Notes under the pieces: generated by a model
What the model saw: the letters and a program-made list of their open reading frames with translations, nothing else
Told to the model about the DNA's origin: nothing
Database searches by the model: none
In this document: positions 11,128 through 24,030 of the stretch, piece after piece
Position numbering within the stretch: the first letter of the stretch is position 1
How the letters are laid out: each line of letters starts with the position of its first letter
Translations under genes and position numbers: made by a program
Origin: Nematostella vectensis
Lineage: Eukaryota; Cnidaria; Anthozoa; Actiniaria; Edwardsiidae
Length of the DNA: 64,000 nt
Assembly (NCBI RefSeq): GCF_932526225.1
Contig: NC_064040.1
Coordinates: forward strand, 17,424,994-17,488,993
Direction: 5' to 3'

Positions 11128-12675
11128 ATGGGCATCGTAACGTACATTGTCGTTGCCATGGTAATTCCCATCTCGATCATTGACACTAAGACGATCAGCC
11201 GCTGTGCAGCAAACAAGATCCGCGCCTGCAGACAGCACTTTATTTATGGCAAGTTTGACGTGACCTGCTTCCACGTGAGTAAGAACTGCGACCAGAAATG
11301 CATCTCGGCAGGGTGCACCCTGCACTGCGACACGCCCAAACACTGCCGCCAGAAATGCCTTTCAAGCGGATGCAAGAAAATGGTTTGTAACGCTGCTAAA
11401 TGCACGCAAATGTGTGCGCGCAGTCGATGTAACATGGAATGCAATGCGGGAAAATGTAAGCAGACGTGTGAAGGGGGGTCGTGTACTATGGCATGTCCGC
11501 CAAATGCGAGGAAGTGTCTGCAGACGTGTAATGGAGGCGGGTGTCACATGACCTGCCCACGTGGTGTGGGCTACTGCCACCAGACATGCGCACATGGCCG
11601 ATGCTTCATGAGCTGTGACGGGAAGGAGTGCGTGAGAAAGTGCGGAGAAAACGGCGAGTGCCAGTACTCGCGTGAGCCCGAGCCCCCCAGGCAAATCGAG
11701 TACAAGAAAATCCGGGAGTGCCGGGTAGCGAAGGGAGGGATCTGCCACCAGAAATGCCCCTTCCAGTGGTGTGACCTGAACTTCAGCAAGCGTGACGATA
11801 AGCGTGACGGCAAGCAGGTGTGTATCGGAGGCTCGTGTTTGTTCCGGTGTAACTCCAAGGGGGGACGCTGTTGGCAGGATTGCACGGGCGGGAAATGCCT
11901 AAATATGTTCTGTAACTCAAGGATGTGTATCCAGTCGTGCGGAGGCGGGGGATGCAAGATGAGGTGCAACGCGCTCAAGTGCCATCAGATTTGTGTAGGC
12001 GGTGGCTGTTCCATGGAGTGCGATAGAAAATCCAAGAAGTGCTATCAGTCGTGCCAAGGTGGACACTGCACAATGAAGTGTAAAGCCCCGAGGTGCTACA
12101 AGCTATGTGACAGCAAGACTTGTATAATTCCCACTAAGGCACCTCCCTTGCCGCGCGAATGTAAAACTCTGAGGGGCGATAGCTGCAAACAAGAATGTAA
12201 GACAGCCAAGTGCGCGCTGACTTGCAAGGGAAAGGGTACATACGGGTCCTGCGATCAGACTTGCGAGCGAGGGAAATGTCAGCTGAGATGCAACACACGC
12301 GAGAACTGTAAGCAGACGTGCAAGGAAGGGAAATGCTTGACTATGAGCTGCAAGGCAAAGAATTGTGACCAGGAATGCCCGGGAAACCAATGCCGCATGG
12401 CCTGCACGTCTGATAAGTGCCGTCAAGTCTGCGCAGGGCGTAGCTGCAGCATGGAGTGCGCGCGCGGCACACGCGAGTGCCACCAGGAGTGTAAGGGAGG
12501 CGGCTGCGTGTTCAACTGCCGGGGGAAGAAGTGTTCTTATTCCTGCGAGGGTGGTGGGTGTATCACACGCGTGGCCGAAGAGTTGGATGGTGACACAAAC
12601 TCGGTGACGGATCGTGTCTATTTATTGTCGCTCATTCCATTAAAGAAACACAACAACCGGCGTGAAGTGGCGTGA
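11128..12675 (+). CDS. Secreted Cys-repeat protein, paralog 2
   Basis: One long exon encodes about 515 residues from the ATG at 11128. That start gives a signal peptide (MGIVTYIVVAMVIPISII) and sits 8 nt after a splice acceptor (ttttttccgtcgcag, ending 11119), the same arrangement as paralog 1. The body repeats the C-x-Q-x-C-x2-G-x-C-x-M-x-C unit and is split into three modules by proline-rich linkers (SREPEPPRQ and PTKAPPLPRE). A tail of about 40 residues after the last Cys unit is not Cys-rich. Architecture and spacing match paralog 1, so a tandem duplication is the simple explanation. GC content is higher than in the first copy. Function is unknown; secretion and heavy disulfide or metal-thiolate cross-linking are inferred. 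A 33-bp minisatellite begins about 130 bp downstream. Confidence 0.87.
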   Translation: MGIVTYIVVAMVIPISIIDTKTISRCAANKIRACRQHFIYGKFDVTCFHVSKNCDQKCISAGCTLHCDTPKHCRQKCLSSGCKKMVCNAAKCTQMCARSRCNMECNAGKCKQTCEGGSCTMACPPNARKCLQTCNGGGCHMTCPRGVGYCHQTCAHGRCFMSCDGKECVRKCGENGECQYSREPEPPRQIEYKKIRECRVAKGGICHQKCPFQWCDLNFSKRDDKRDGKQVCIGGSCLFRCNSKGGRCWQDCTGGKCLNMFCNSRMCIQSCGGGGCKMRCNALKCHQICVGGGCSMECDRKSKKCYQSCQGGHCTMKCKAPRCYKLCDSKTCIIPTKAPPLPRECKTLRGDSCKQECKTAKCALTCKGKGTYGSCDQTCERGKCQLRCNTRENCKQTCKEGKCLTMSCKAKNCDQECPGNQCRMACTSDKCRQVCAGRSCSMECARGTRECHQECKGGGCVFNCRGKKCSYSCEGGGCITRVAEELDGDTNSVTDRVYLLSLIPLKKHNNRREVA

Positions 12676-12803
12676 AGTAAAGTTTAACGCATGGTTTAAC
12701 GGTATATCTAAGGCAGTACGGATACATTAAACAACAAAAAGAAAGATCAAAGGCATTTACCCAGGATGGTCTTGAAGGTTGTCTATCCTGGCAATAAGTG
12801 AAG

Positions 12804-13590
12804 CACAAGGGTACAAACATAACGACACAGCGAGTGAAGCAGGGTACAAACATGACGATACAGCGAGTGAAGCAGGGTACAAACATGACGATACAGCGAG
12901 TGAAGCAGGGTACAAACATAACGACACAGCGAGTGAAGCAGGGTACAAACATGACGATACAGCGAGTGAAGCAGGGTACAAACATAACGACAAAGCGAGT
13001 GAAGCAGGGTACAAACATGACGATACAGCGAGTGAAGCAGGGTACAAACATAACGACACAGGGAGTGAAGCAGGGTACAAACATGACGATACAGCGAGTG
13101 AAGCAGGGTACAAACATAACGACACAGCGAGTGAAGCAGGGTACAAACATAACGACACAGCGAGTGAAGCAGGGTACAAACATAATGTTACAGCGAGTGA
13201 AGCAGGGTACAAACATAACGACACAGCGAGTGAAGCAGGGTACAAACATAACGACACAGCGAGTGAAGCAGGGTACAAACATAACGACACAGCGAGTGAA
13301 GCAGGGTACAAACATAACGACACAGCGAGTGAAGCAGGGTACAAACATAACGATACCGCGAGTGAAGCAGGGTACAAACATAACGACACAGAGAGTGAAG
13401 CAGGGTACAAACATGACGATACAGCGAGTGAAGCAGGGTACAAACATAACGACACAGGGAGTGAAGCAGGGTACAAACATGACGATACAGCGAGTGAAGC
13501 AGGGTACAAACATAACGACACAGCGAGTGAAGCAGGGTACAAACATAACGACACAGCGAGTGAAGCAGGGTACAAACATAACGATACATC
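12804..13590. repeat. 33-bp minisatellite, 24 copies
   Basis: Twenty-four copies of a 33-bp unit (gagtgaagcagggtacaaac then a 13-bp variable end) run without spacers. Two main variants differ at the end: ataacgacaca and atgacgataca. They alternate near both flanks and are homogeneous in the centre. Because 33 is a multiple of three and the unit lacks stops, several frames on both strands stay open; these are not considered genes. Confidence 0.95.
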
Positions 13591-15295
13591 ACAGCGTCTT
13601 TGTAGTTGTTCCCCATACATGATAATTCACTTATTATTATATTCTATAAAGGGGATAGTAAGGGTTGGATAATTCCATAGAACACGAGCGGTCACTATCC
13701 AGCTTTCTTAGAACATTTACACCGGCACATGTTGAGATGCTTTTATACTAGAAGGCACTGGACAAAATCGACATCAACATGAATGTAAAGCAATGAAAAT
13801 AATACCTGACTGTGGAAGGCCACCAAGTTATCAACATCATTGGGCAAATAAAACTAGGTTTCTTGCTCCGATGAAGTTCTTGTCATCGCTGCAAGGCTCC
13901 AAGCCGGTGCACTTGAAAAGGAAACGCGCGGTTAAAAAAAACATCGTCGAAAAGTAAGAAAAGAATGAGCGGTAACAAATCCCCCGTCAAAACTCGAAAA
14001 AGTACCCTCTGCATACCCGAGCAGAAGTGGTCTTCAGGTGCTATTTCCTTGTTTACATCGCGGAGATTTGTCGAAATATTTGTAAATATTTTCGATATTA
14101 GCAAATGACATTGTATTTTTTTTCTATTTTTCTCTTGGATTTGAAGTTGTGGAGGATTTTGAATAACAGGGACTTTTCAGTGAGGCTGGTAGTTATTAGT
14201 CATCTACTTAGTGACTATTCTTCCCTCAGCTGCAACTTAGTTTTCATTGTTGTCCTCCTCACCAAGTAGATAACCACTAATTACTAACTACATTTCCTAT
14301 TTTGTTAATGCCCTCGCCGCTTGACACCTTAATTACTCCTCCATTTAAACCCCCTACATCTCAAATGGGTTTGAATGGAGAGGGGGCGATTGGTCGAGTA
14401 GCAGTGATCGTTTTCTTAGGTTTTCTACAGATGCCTTCAAGTCACACGTCTCAAACACCTCTGCCTGTTGGATCTCGTTATGAAAATTGCAAATATAAAT
14501 GAGCATGGGTTTTCGTTGGACGTTAGTCAACGTTAGTCTACCATGACCAAAAAACAGCTGGCAATTACAGCAATAATCGACATACGATTCGAACCAAACG
14601 ACACTGAATTCACGATCTCCGATTTCTTCTCTCTTTATTCGAAGCAACTCTCAATCTCCTCGTTTTTTCGCCCCGTGCCTGGTACAATGAAACTCATATT
14701 GCAAAATTTGTGATAATAAAGTAATAACTTTAACAAATTCCGGAACACAGAAAAACGGTACTTCCGGAACAGGTAGCATACGAGTTATACCAGCAATCAG
14801 CGATATACGATATGGGGGTATATTAGTGAGCTAGACCAACAATGAGCGATATACGATATGTAAGAGTTAATTACCGAGAGCTGAGGCAATAAGCGATATA
14901 CATCCCGAGGCCGCAGGCCTGACTTAACTGTCTTATTACAGATTAACAAAGGTTTCCTATTGAACCCTGCTTAAGCAAAGAGTGGTGTGGAGGATTTAAG
15001 CAAAATTTATATATCGAAAAGTTATTTATTCTGCAATTTCTACGGCATTCAAACAATCAACCACATGGAATGTGCTAAATAGTCACGGAAACTTCAAATT
15101 TTTTTTTGATTGGCTGACGTCAAGAGTTGTACACACTTGATGGGGTTCCAGTCGAACTTCGCTTGCCATTGTAGATTTGTAAAGATGAGGACGAGCATAT
15201 CTCTTATATTTTTTCTATTTCCTCGCTTTTCAAGACTTGGTAAAGAAAGATGATTACAATGTTCAAACAATGGATCCAAGAATAACTTTTTTCAA
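13591..15295. other. Intergenic, no gene
   Basis: No supported gene. There is a weak imperfect inverted repeat near 14183-14290 around the words catctactt and aagtagat. Confidence 0.45.
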
Positions 15296-15800
15296 GGCGA
15301 AGGGTCGCGATGTATTGAGAACCGCTATAAGGTGCCTGAGTCTTTATATCTCGCGAAAGAAACATTGTATCACAAACAGACTTGGTAGGTGTCATGTATG
15401 TGTCAAGGGCGGTGCCAAGATATGGTCACGTGATGCGTGACGTCATCGATGATTTCACTTAAGAAAAACTATCCCGATGTCATATCAATATTCATATCTC
15501 CTAAACGAAACATTATATGACAACCAAACTTGGTATGTACCATGGATGTGTCAAGGGCGTGCACCAATATAGTCACGTGATTATGACATCATCCGTGACG
15601 TCACTAGAAGCATAAATATGCTGATGTCATCAAATAAAAAATATTCATATTTCATTAAAGAAACATCGTGTGACAACAAAACTCGGTAGGTGTGATGTAT
15701 GTTTCAAGTGGGTGCAATGAGATGGTCATCGATGACGTCAATAAATTTAAACTACCCTGACGCCGAAACATCGTATGGCAACTAAACTTGTTATGTGTCA
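15296..15800. repeat. Diverged ~125-bp tandem repeat with CRE and E-box words
   Basis: About four diverged copies share the order: cgaaacat, then gacaacaaaact, then tgtcaagggcg, then gtcacgtgat, then tgacgtcat. TGACGTCA-like and CACGTG words recur in each copy (for example near 15423, 15438, 15570, 15591 and 15733). A similar arrangement recurs at 53241-53640. Confidence 0.7.
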
Positions 15801-15965
15801 TGTGGATGTGGGGGGAAGGGGGTATAACAAGTAGGTCGCGTGGTCTGGGAAATAGTTGACGTCGTCAAAAACAGAAATAATAATATTTAATATTTTTAAA
15901 ATTATTAAGCGAAGATAAGCAAAGATTTGGTCGTTTGGAGCTCCGCCTTTAGGCAATGCCTAAAT
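15801..15965. repeat. Dispersed repeat, copy 1
   Basis: This segment (aacaagtaggtcgcgtgg to tttggagctccgcctttagg) is closely matched at 41930-41980 and 42262-42400 by the words aagcaaagatttggt, ttggagctcc and gttgacatcgtcaaaaac. It is probably the end of an unidentified dispersed element. Confidence 0.6.
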
Positions 15966-15989
15966 CTATATATTTTTCGTCTAACAAGG

Positions 15990-16850
15990 GACTATTCTGC
16001 TGCGTATGCGCATTTCACGTCACTATGATGATCAAAATGGCGGATGTGGAATGTTATGACAAAAACTCGCACTGTTTCTGGACTGTAGAGATCTTCTTCG
16101 ACCAGCAAGTTCCCACAGAAGACCACCCCAGCCTCCTTATCTTTAGCAGCGCACCCTACGATTTCCATTGCCCCGAAATCCCTAACTCCGAAAACCGAAA
16201 AACAGACGTTTAAAAAACTTGTAAAACAAGTCAAGCAAGCTGGTGATGCCATGATGCAAACGACGTGTGTAGCACCATCTTTCAATTACGCCGCCCGCAA
16301 AGAATTGTTAGTGCTGTTAATATTCAAGCCCCGTGCAAACAGCGCCAACAGTATTACCAGCTACGATAGCTACGATATGTTGACCACAAGACATAGCAAA
16401 AGTTGGCAATTTATTCCACAGCCCTTCCATATAATGGTATTGAGCGCCCAGGTAGACAACCTTTGCTAGTGAACTAGAAGGCATTGATGACCACGGGGGC
16501 TTATTGTTGCGTCAAGCTAAAACTTTCCACGTTAACATACTGTATCCATTTTTTGTTCCGCTTTCTTTGTCATGTCTATTGCAGCATAAACTTTAAAATC
16601 AAATTTAAACGCCCTCTTCTTTAAATAACATTTAGTATTGCACAAAAACATCTCCGACAAAGTAAAATCGACGTGGCAGGGCACCACGGGAAAATGCTGT
16701 TCCACTTCATTTAATCTAGCTGTTAGTGTGAAAAACAGACGGCTTTTTAGGATAGACTTTTTAGAGCGAATAAAAGATCTGACACCACTTGGTGCTCCTC
16801 GACCTAACAGGTGATTGTTTGATGCGGACTAATGATCCGTCCTCCCTTGA
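15990..16850. other. Intergenic, no gene
   Basis: Opposing open frames of about 90 codons overlap at 15956-16285, but neither has recognisable motifs or splice context. No other signal was seen before the 3' end of the transporter gene. Confidence 0.4.
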
Positions 16851-16858
16851 ATCCTAGT

Positions 16859-19800
16859 CTACACTAGAGATTCAGCCTTCTCTTCTTCCATGGCAACAAG
16901 GACGCGCTTCCCGTCACTTTTTGTACCACGGGTTGACGGAAAGCAGTACAGAGTCAGCGGTATCAAGGCAGAGAAGATGATTATCCCCCCTGCGACGATA
17001 AATGAAAGCCGGCTTGATCTGGAGATTTCAGTTAGGAAACCTGGAGGAAAAATGGGGTGCTTAAGGATTAGTGAATTGTCAGTTCTTGTCCCACTATGAT
17101 CAGTAGGGGTGGGGTAGGACGGAGCGCTATAATGGATGCACTTTAAAAGCACACCAGCATACAACATTGGCGCACATTGGCTAGCACAGTCTAATATGCA
17201 GTTCGGCAACCATGGACAGCTGTTTCGTCCTTTTTTAGGACTCATCAGATTGGCATAGCCGGTTGACTCAGTAAAACGTCACCGGCAATGAACTGGGGCG
17301 ACTTCGACTCGAACGAAGTGCTTTAAACTACAGTTTAGATCCATGTGGGATTGCCAATGTGTAGTGTATGCTAGTGTGCTTTTAAAGTTCACTTGTTATA
17401 ATGGATGGTTATCTGTGGGGGTAAGGACTAGCGCTATTTTGTGTAATGCATCTTTTCTCTGTCGAGATAGGGCTGACCGCTGCCAAGTCTATGTTAGTAT
17501 CCGTTAACTCGCCACCAACACCAACTCGTAACCATGAAACTCACCACCACTAATGGTAAGCTCGCCAGCGGTGTTTGCATGTCTCTACACGATGATAAGC
17601 GGTATTTTATTTTAAGTATCTTTTATCTGGGCAAGGGTAGAGCGCTATTTTGTGTTATGCATCTTTCATCGGGGTATGGGTAGGGCGCTATTTTGAGTAA
17701 TCGATTCTCTCTTTTGTGGGGGGAGGAACTTTTTCAAATACCTGATAGCGGTGGACCTGCTGCTACTGCTACTGACGTCGCGATGCTGCCGAAGCCAAAC
17801 GCAGAACTCATCTTTGAAGTAGGCACAGTGCTCATCAACAGAAAGTTAAGTGTCGTCGCCATTGCACCATCCGCCAGCCCATACAAAACGCTAACAACTA
17901 CAAACTGTCCATACGTTACCGCAAACGCAACTGCAATCGCCATTGCGCCACTTAGCGTTTTAGCGACCTGGCTCATGGCGGAGGCGGAAAGCCATCGTAG
18001 ATCGCACACCTCACCTACAAGAACACGCGTCGTCATGGTAGCAAGGCCAATGTAGATAAGGAGTCTTGAGGCGGCGGCAGAAGAGATTCCCAGGCTTTCG
18101 CAATACTTAACCTGCAGAGTGAAGACAGAGAATAGGGGTAAAAGAAACATACTATGGAGACGTAGTGTCCTTCTTGGTCCTTTCTCAATTGCGGCAAAAG
18201 GACGAAAGTGCTTGATCCATGAGCGGGTCAAATACCTCCTTACTTTCAATTTGCATGTGGCGGATTTAATCTACAACAACAAGGACAAGAGGGCGAAATG
18301 GGCTCATGATGGCCAACTGTGACGTGTATAGTCGATTACATGTAATAAAAGCGCCTAATTTATGTAGGGTGATCGTCCTATCTTTTAGGGTATATAACTA
18401 TACTAACTGCATTCCCTTAGGGGTTGTTCAAAATTTCTCCGCTGCTGGGGGTCTCACGCTTGTGATAAATCCTAGTAATAACTGGGAATGTAGTGGCTTC
18501 GTCCACACATAATTTGCTATCTTTTAGGGATAAGAATTGCTGTTGACCACACCCAGATCACCCTCGCATGTCTTTATGGGAGTCCCCCCTCCCCAGGGTT
18601 CCGTGATATAGCTGTGTTCGGTTGATGTGTGGCCGTCTAGGGATGTGTGCACTCCGGCTAAGATTCGCAGTTAAGAATTGCAAAATATAAAATTATTTGA
18701 AATGATATTTATGCACTAGAAGAGAGCTTCATCACTCACCCAACTACGCGTCTTGATATTGTCATGCGAAAAAAATACGACAAATGTACTTCTTTACTTC
18801 ACTTTTCTCACAGTTTCGCTAATTAACACGTGTACAATCTGCAATATCATGACTAACATCTTTAGAAAACTTCCGCATGCCATACTTACCATAAATATTT
18901 GTGGAATGTAGTGTCCGACACATGCTAACGTCAGTGACAGTGTGTGCACGGAAAAGGCCGGATACTTCCACACTGACCAATCAAGTAGTCTCTGAGAAGG
19001 AGCCTTTATTACCCAGGCTTTGTTAGCTATTCTCACACTTCGATTTCTCGGAAAAACACAACCAGCCTCTTCTTGCTTTTTCTCAAGCGTGTCTTTCGGT
19101 TCGACATTCTGTGGCTGTATTCTTTCCGAAAGACACTCGTCTGATTTTTTCGAGTCGTAGACAATGGATAACGCACAGGACAGCAGAAAAGTTGCCGCCA
19201 TGATTCGACAAGTGTTCTTCCAGTCGAAGGTAGCCAAGAGATACTGAAGGAGAGGTCCTAGGGCGAGAAATCCAAGCCCCCCTCCAGAAGAAACAATCCC
19301 GATAGCCAGCGCGCGCCTAGTGTTAAAATGTTTAGGAATTACTAGATAAGCTGATGTAAAAAGGAGGCTACAACCCAGCCCGAAAGTTAGGCTATAGTAG
19401 CAGTAGAGCATGTTTATGCTATGCGCGAACGACGTCAAGGTGAGCCCTAAGGCGCATGTCAGACCCCCCGCAAAGGACACGATCCGCCGGCCGTAGCGGT
19501 CTATAAGACGACCGGCCAGCAGAGTGGCTGTAAAAGTCATGGCGATAGCAAGAGAGCCGACTAATGCTGCAAGAGAAAAAGGAATTTGTTTGGCTTAGTT
19601 ACGGAGGCGAAATTAGCGATCAAAAAAAAAAGTTATGTGATGGATAATGAGAGAGAGGAGGGGGAGAGGAACACCTTTAATAACATTTGCTCACTTGAGG
19701 GAATTGGTTTAGTTTAACACGTGTTGATGGCTACCATCGTGTTTATTAGACTGACACTTTACACACTGACCGAAACAAGTATCCAGATGGTTTTGTTACC

Positions 19801-22800
19801 AAACCAAATCCGTCATATGGCGTTGCGTGAATTTTGAAATATCAACGTTGTGTGACGTCAATATCACAATAATGTGCGATTCCATTCAATAGCCGCAGCC
19901 TACCCCTTTTTAGTCAGCTGAAATGCCGCAGTCCGAGGAATAGTCACCCGCCCATCCACTAAAGAAAGCAGTCCAGCCTTTGTATAAATACCACGGTATC
20001 TATGGTGATACGCGACGTCTTTTGGTGGTACATAATGTGACACATCTTTATTATCCACCAACTTAAGGGTAACAGCCCTACTTCGATATGAAAAAAAATC
20101 ACAGCACCTCCTCAACCCGGTTTCCTACCATTGACAGGGAATTAAACTGAGGTCTTCAGAGCCAGTAGGGGTACATTGTGGGCCCCTCACCACGCCTGAA
20201 AAAAGAGCTTTGGCTATAACAGGGGAGGTATGTGGGCCCCTCACCACGCCTGAAAAAAGAGCTTTGGCTATAACAGGGAAAGTATGTGGGCCCCTCACCA
20301 CGCCTGAAAAAAGAGCTTTGGCTATAACAGGGTAGGTATGTGGGCCCCTCGCCACGCCTGAAAAAAGAGCTTTGGCTATAACAGGGGAGGTATGTGGGCC
20401 CCTCACCACGCCTGAAAAAGAGCTTTGGCTATAACAGGGGAGGTATGTGGGCCCCTCACCACGCCTGAAAAAGAGCTTTGGCTATAACAGGGGAGGTATG
20501 TGGGCCCCTCACCACGCCTGAAAAAGAGCTTTGGCTATAACAGGGGAGGTATGCGGTTAATGGAATGCTTCAATCACTGTCAACTAATCTTGATCAGTAT
20601 AACGTGACATCTGAAAAATGTTCGTGACTCTCAGAAAGTTTCGCTCAGGTCAGCTCTCACACGTAGAGTGATGTCGTAATCGTCGTTACTTTGAACTCCT
20701 TAGCGACATTAGATAAGGACTGGACCATTACATATTCCAAGAGAAGGAGGTGGGTATAGTTTTCCCCTACCCCAAAAAAATGTGTTAGCTTATTGTGAAT
20801 AGTAAGATTTCATTTATTTTTAAAAACAAAACTAAATACGCCTGCTACTCATCTCTGAATATTGAATGGTCCAGATCCAAGTACCAACACCACTTTCTAT
20901 ACCGTGACGTCATCCATTTTAGCCAGTGTTTTTGCACTCTGTCTAAATTAGAGATCGTCGCCATCATCTGACCACGACGAACTGGTGTTGCATGACATCT
21001 TCCATGTCACTTGGTAGAACATTATAGTGATATTACAGTCACGTGATGCTGTCACGATTAACATTTTGAAATGTCACGTAACAACGCTGTATAAGCACAG
21101 TACGAGTTTGCTTTTTGGGGTCTTTTTATTATTTTTCTACTGCTAATAATCACCTCTCCCCCGATTCCCCGTGCTCTCCCGGTAAACGAAAATGCAACAA
21201 TCACACATCACAAACACTTTAAAGTGACACTTATTCATGTGCTTGTGAAAACATTGAAAATACACCTAAAACCGTCAAAAGAAATAAATCTTTGATAGTT
21301 CACTATTATAAGTAAAAAGTGTTTTGGGGGCCCAGACTTATAACATCTTGTTTCCAAATTATGCCGTTGACAATTGCACTAGAATGAAAATCCTCTATTT
21401 CTATGTAAATTAAAAAAATATCTCAGTTGAATCTAAATAGCCTTATTTAATGCCCTTCTCTCGAAATTTCTGAAAAAGTCTTTGAAAGGAAAGCCTTTGT
21501 TTTCACCATATATATTATTGAAACAAGGCATAAAAAGTCGGGTCTTATACTGAACGAAAAGAAATTTAATGGATACCTAATAAATGTACTTTTTTTAACA
21601 CTGTTACATAGATAGACGGCAATGAAAAGCCAAAGGCTCTGCAAAGTTTCAATTTCAATCAATTTTTATATAAAATAAGTATGCCTTCTCTAGCTTGTAT
21701 ATGCCCCTCTCTGTGTAAATTAACATGTTCTTTTAGAATGCATTGCAACCACTTTCATTGCCGCCTTTTCATTTACAGCAGCTACATTCGTTGTGGCGCG
21801 ACCTCAGCGGATCAAAGATCCTTGTCTCGTTTGGGTATAGCGCCTGACCTAGGATGGTAGTCGTCGCATCGATATAGGTTTCCAAGGAAAATCAAACTGA
21901 GTTTAGCAGGCTCTGCAGATAACACATCCCCGGGCCCAGTTTATTAGCTAGGTGAGTTTCGTAGTTTAATTCTGCATACAATGCGTGAAAAAAAAATCGA
22001 CGAAATTCTAGAATTATAGTGTAACAACGACAAAGACGACATTTGGGGACGGTACCGGGTTTACTTGATCGCTGTTACAAAACAGCTTTACACAGAGCGT
22101 ACAAGTAAAATTTAAGAAAAACTTTTAAGAATAATAACTTGGGGTATAGTACCACATCCCTTTTGTATGCTCTCTAATGACGGCAAGCCCAAAAGAGAGA
22201 ATTTCACTGACACCCTGAAATGCGTTTAGTTTCGTTTGGATTGTTTGGATAAGGTTTTCAACAAATGGGTGTAAGAAGGGCATGCCAGTGAGTTACCCTT
22301 GGACTTGGCGTGACGTACATAATGATTATACGATTATTATTGACTTTATCAATAATAACGCACTACATGCTTGCCGATAATGATTGACAACATTCCAATC
22401 ATTTTTGCACTTGCTTCTTTAATACCACACCAGAATTTAACTAGACCTAGACGATTCCTAGAGTTACCTGCACACAAGGTCAGAACCAGCTTCCTACCGG
22501 TAGTTGAATACGGAACGGGACTAGGCGCTCGATTTACGATTCACGAGTATCTTGAAAACAATATGGACCCGCCTACAATTGGGAAGGGCCCAATTCCCGT
22601 TGACACATAACTCAACAAAACGCATCCTTAACTCCCGGGATAAGTTGGCGGTAAATTGACTAAAATGATAAAGTTATAAAAATAGCGAAACCCGTCACCT
22701 AGCGTGGCAAGTTCTAGCGTATTCCGACACCCTGCAATAATGTCCCGCGTGGCAAGTACTTGCGTAGCCCCGACACCTGCGATATTTTCCCGCGTGACAC

Positions 22801-24030
22801 TAGAATGATTTTGCGTGATTGCGTAAAAGAGTTTCACCTCGGCTTAGTTGTGCAGTAATTCCACAAAGAATGTTTATTTCATCATTATGTTTTAGCTCTA
22901 ATCATCTTTCTGATAATTTTTAAAGGAAATAAAACGGTCATTATACCCGTACACATGATGAAGTAATAATCCACAGCGTAAATCGTGCACTTTGTTATCT
23001 CATGTTGATCTCACGGTCTCAATGATCCGAATACAAATTTTGCAGAGAAGCACCGTAAAATTTAGGCAGAGAGGTGAGTTTACCGTTCCAGGAATGATTT
23101 ACAAAGACCCGCCACCAAAGTTTGATTGACTACGCGCTATTCCCAAACAAGACAAAGATATTGGATGTGCCGGGGTCGCGCAACAACGAATTTAGCCAAA
23201 CGAAAGATAAAAATAAAATTTAGAAAAACTCTTTTAATTGTGTGTGCTTTCTAGCTAAAGCTTATACCATTATGTACTCTTTTACGTAAAAAATCTATCA
23301 AGCTTTTGTCTACTCTAAAAAATTGCTTGATAAGCGGACACCGACAAATTTCCATTGATTCCCCATATGCTAATTTATGAACAATTCGTGCGCAGCTGAC
23401 AAGAACAGAAATCTACACGCTACTCAATAAAATTAGTGTCACATTAGAGAGTCTAAATACACTGTATACAACAGCACAAAAAAGCGAAATTAAAATATAC
23501 TTTAAGATTCCATTTTTGTCTAAAACGCTATGAGATCCCGGCTATTTATGTGCTAAAATTCCTGTATCAATTTAAAAAAAAAAACAATCAAAATCTTGAA
23601 TAATGATTATATATTATATCGGTTAAGCGAAAAAGTAAATTCCAACTGAAAAATCTTGTCTTAGTCACAGGTAGAAAGTTGTTTTTTTAGTTTAAACCTA
23701 ACTATAATGTAATTATTACCTATACTGTGCAAAATTTGTTAGAAAATTTCGTTGTTTATACCAAGTAGTCTTATTCATCATAAAACATTCATAACACGGC
23801 AATAGAAAGAGTCAGAGAATTCAACATCATCTTCCCTTACCAGTCCTTTCTAAACTTGCGTTGAAGTGTTCCAAAAGATACGGCAATAATACTCCAAAAC
23901 TGAGCGAAACGCCAAAATGCAAAGCGTTGCACAAGGTAGCAGCGAAACAAACACACCAGGACCAAACATTGTCAGTAGCACCAGAACGGTTGATACTTGG
24001 ATCAAAACAACTCAACCACGACCTCTTCAT
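16859..24030 (-). CDS. SLC16-like (monocarboxylate transporter family) MFS protein, four exons
   Basis: Four exons join with matching phases: 24030-23841 (ATG at 24030), 19566-18890, 18111-17742 and 17040-16859 (TAG stop), giving about 472 residues. Donors and acceptors are GT/AG, for example actg|gtaaggg, cttgcag|ca, atg|gtaagt and ctgcag|gtt. Exon 1 carries TM1. Exon 2 carries TM2-TM6, the long loop and TM7, including the family-type segment FNTRRALAIGIVSSGGG. Exon 3 carries TM8-TM11 and exon 4 carries TM12 with a short acidic tail. The MFS loop motif GRLIDRYGRR follows TM2. MCT/SLC16 proteins move monocarboxylates or related small acids across the plasma membrane; the substrate here cannot be predicted. 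The usual TM1 motif DGGWGW is only partly present (DNVWSW). Intron 1 is 4.3 kb and contains a tandem array. Intron 3 has three copies of gcgctattttgtgt. Confidence 0.85.
20165..20560. repeat. 53/54-bp tandem repeat, about 7 copies, in intron 1 of the transporter
   Basis: Units contain tgtgggcccctcaccacgcc then an A run and gagctttggctataacag. Spacing is 54 bp for early copies and 53 bp later, because the A run shortens from six to five. Located inside the transporter's first intron. Confidence 0.95.

Noticed and set aside
12632-13672. Open frames of about 270-315 codons on both strands
   Set aside because: They are produced by the stop-free 33-bp minisatellite; both strands are equally open.
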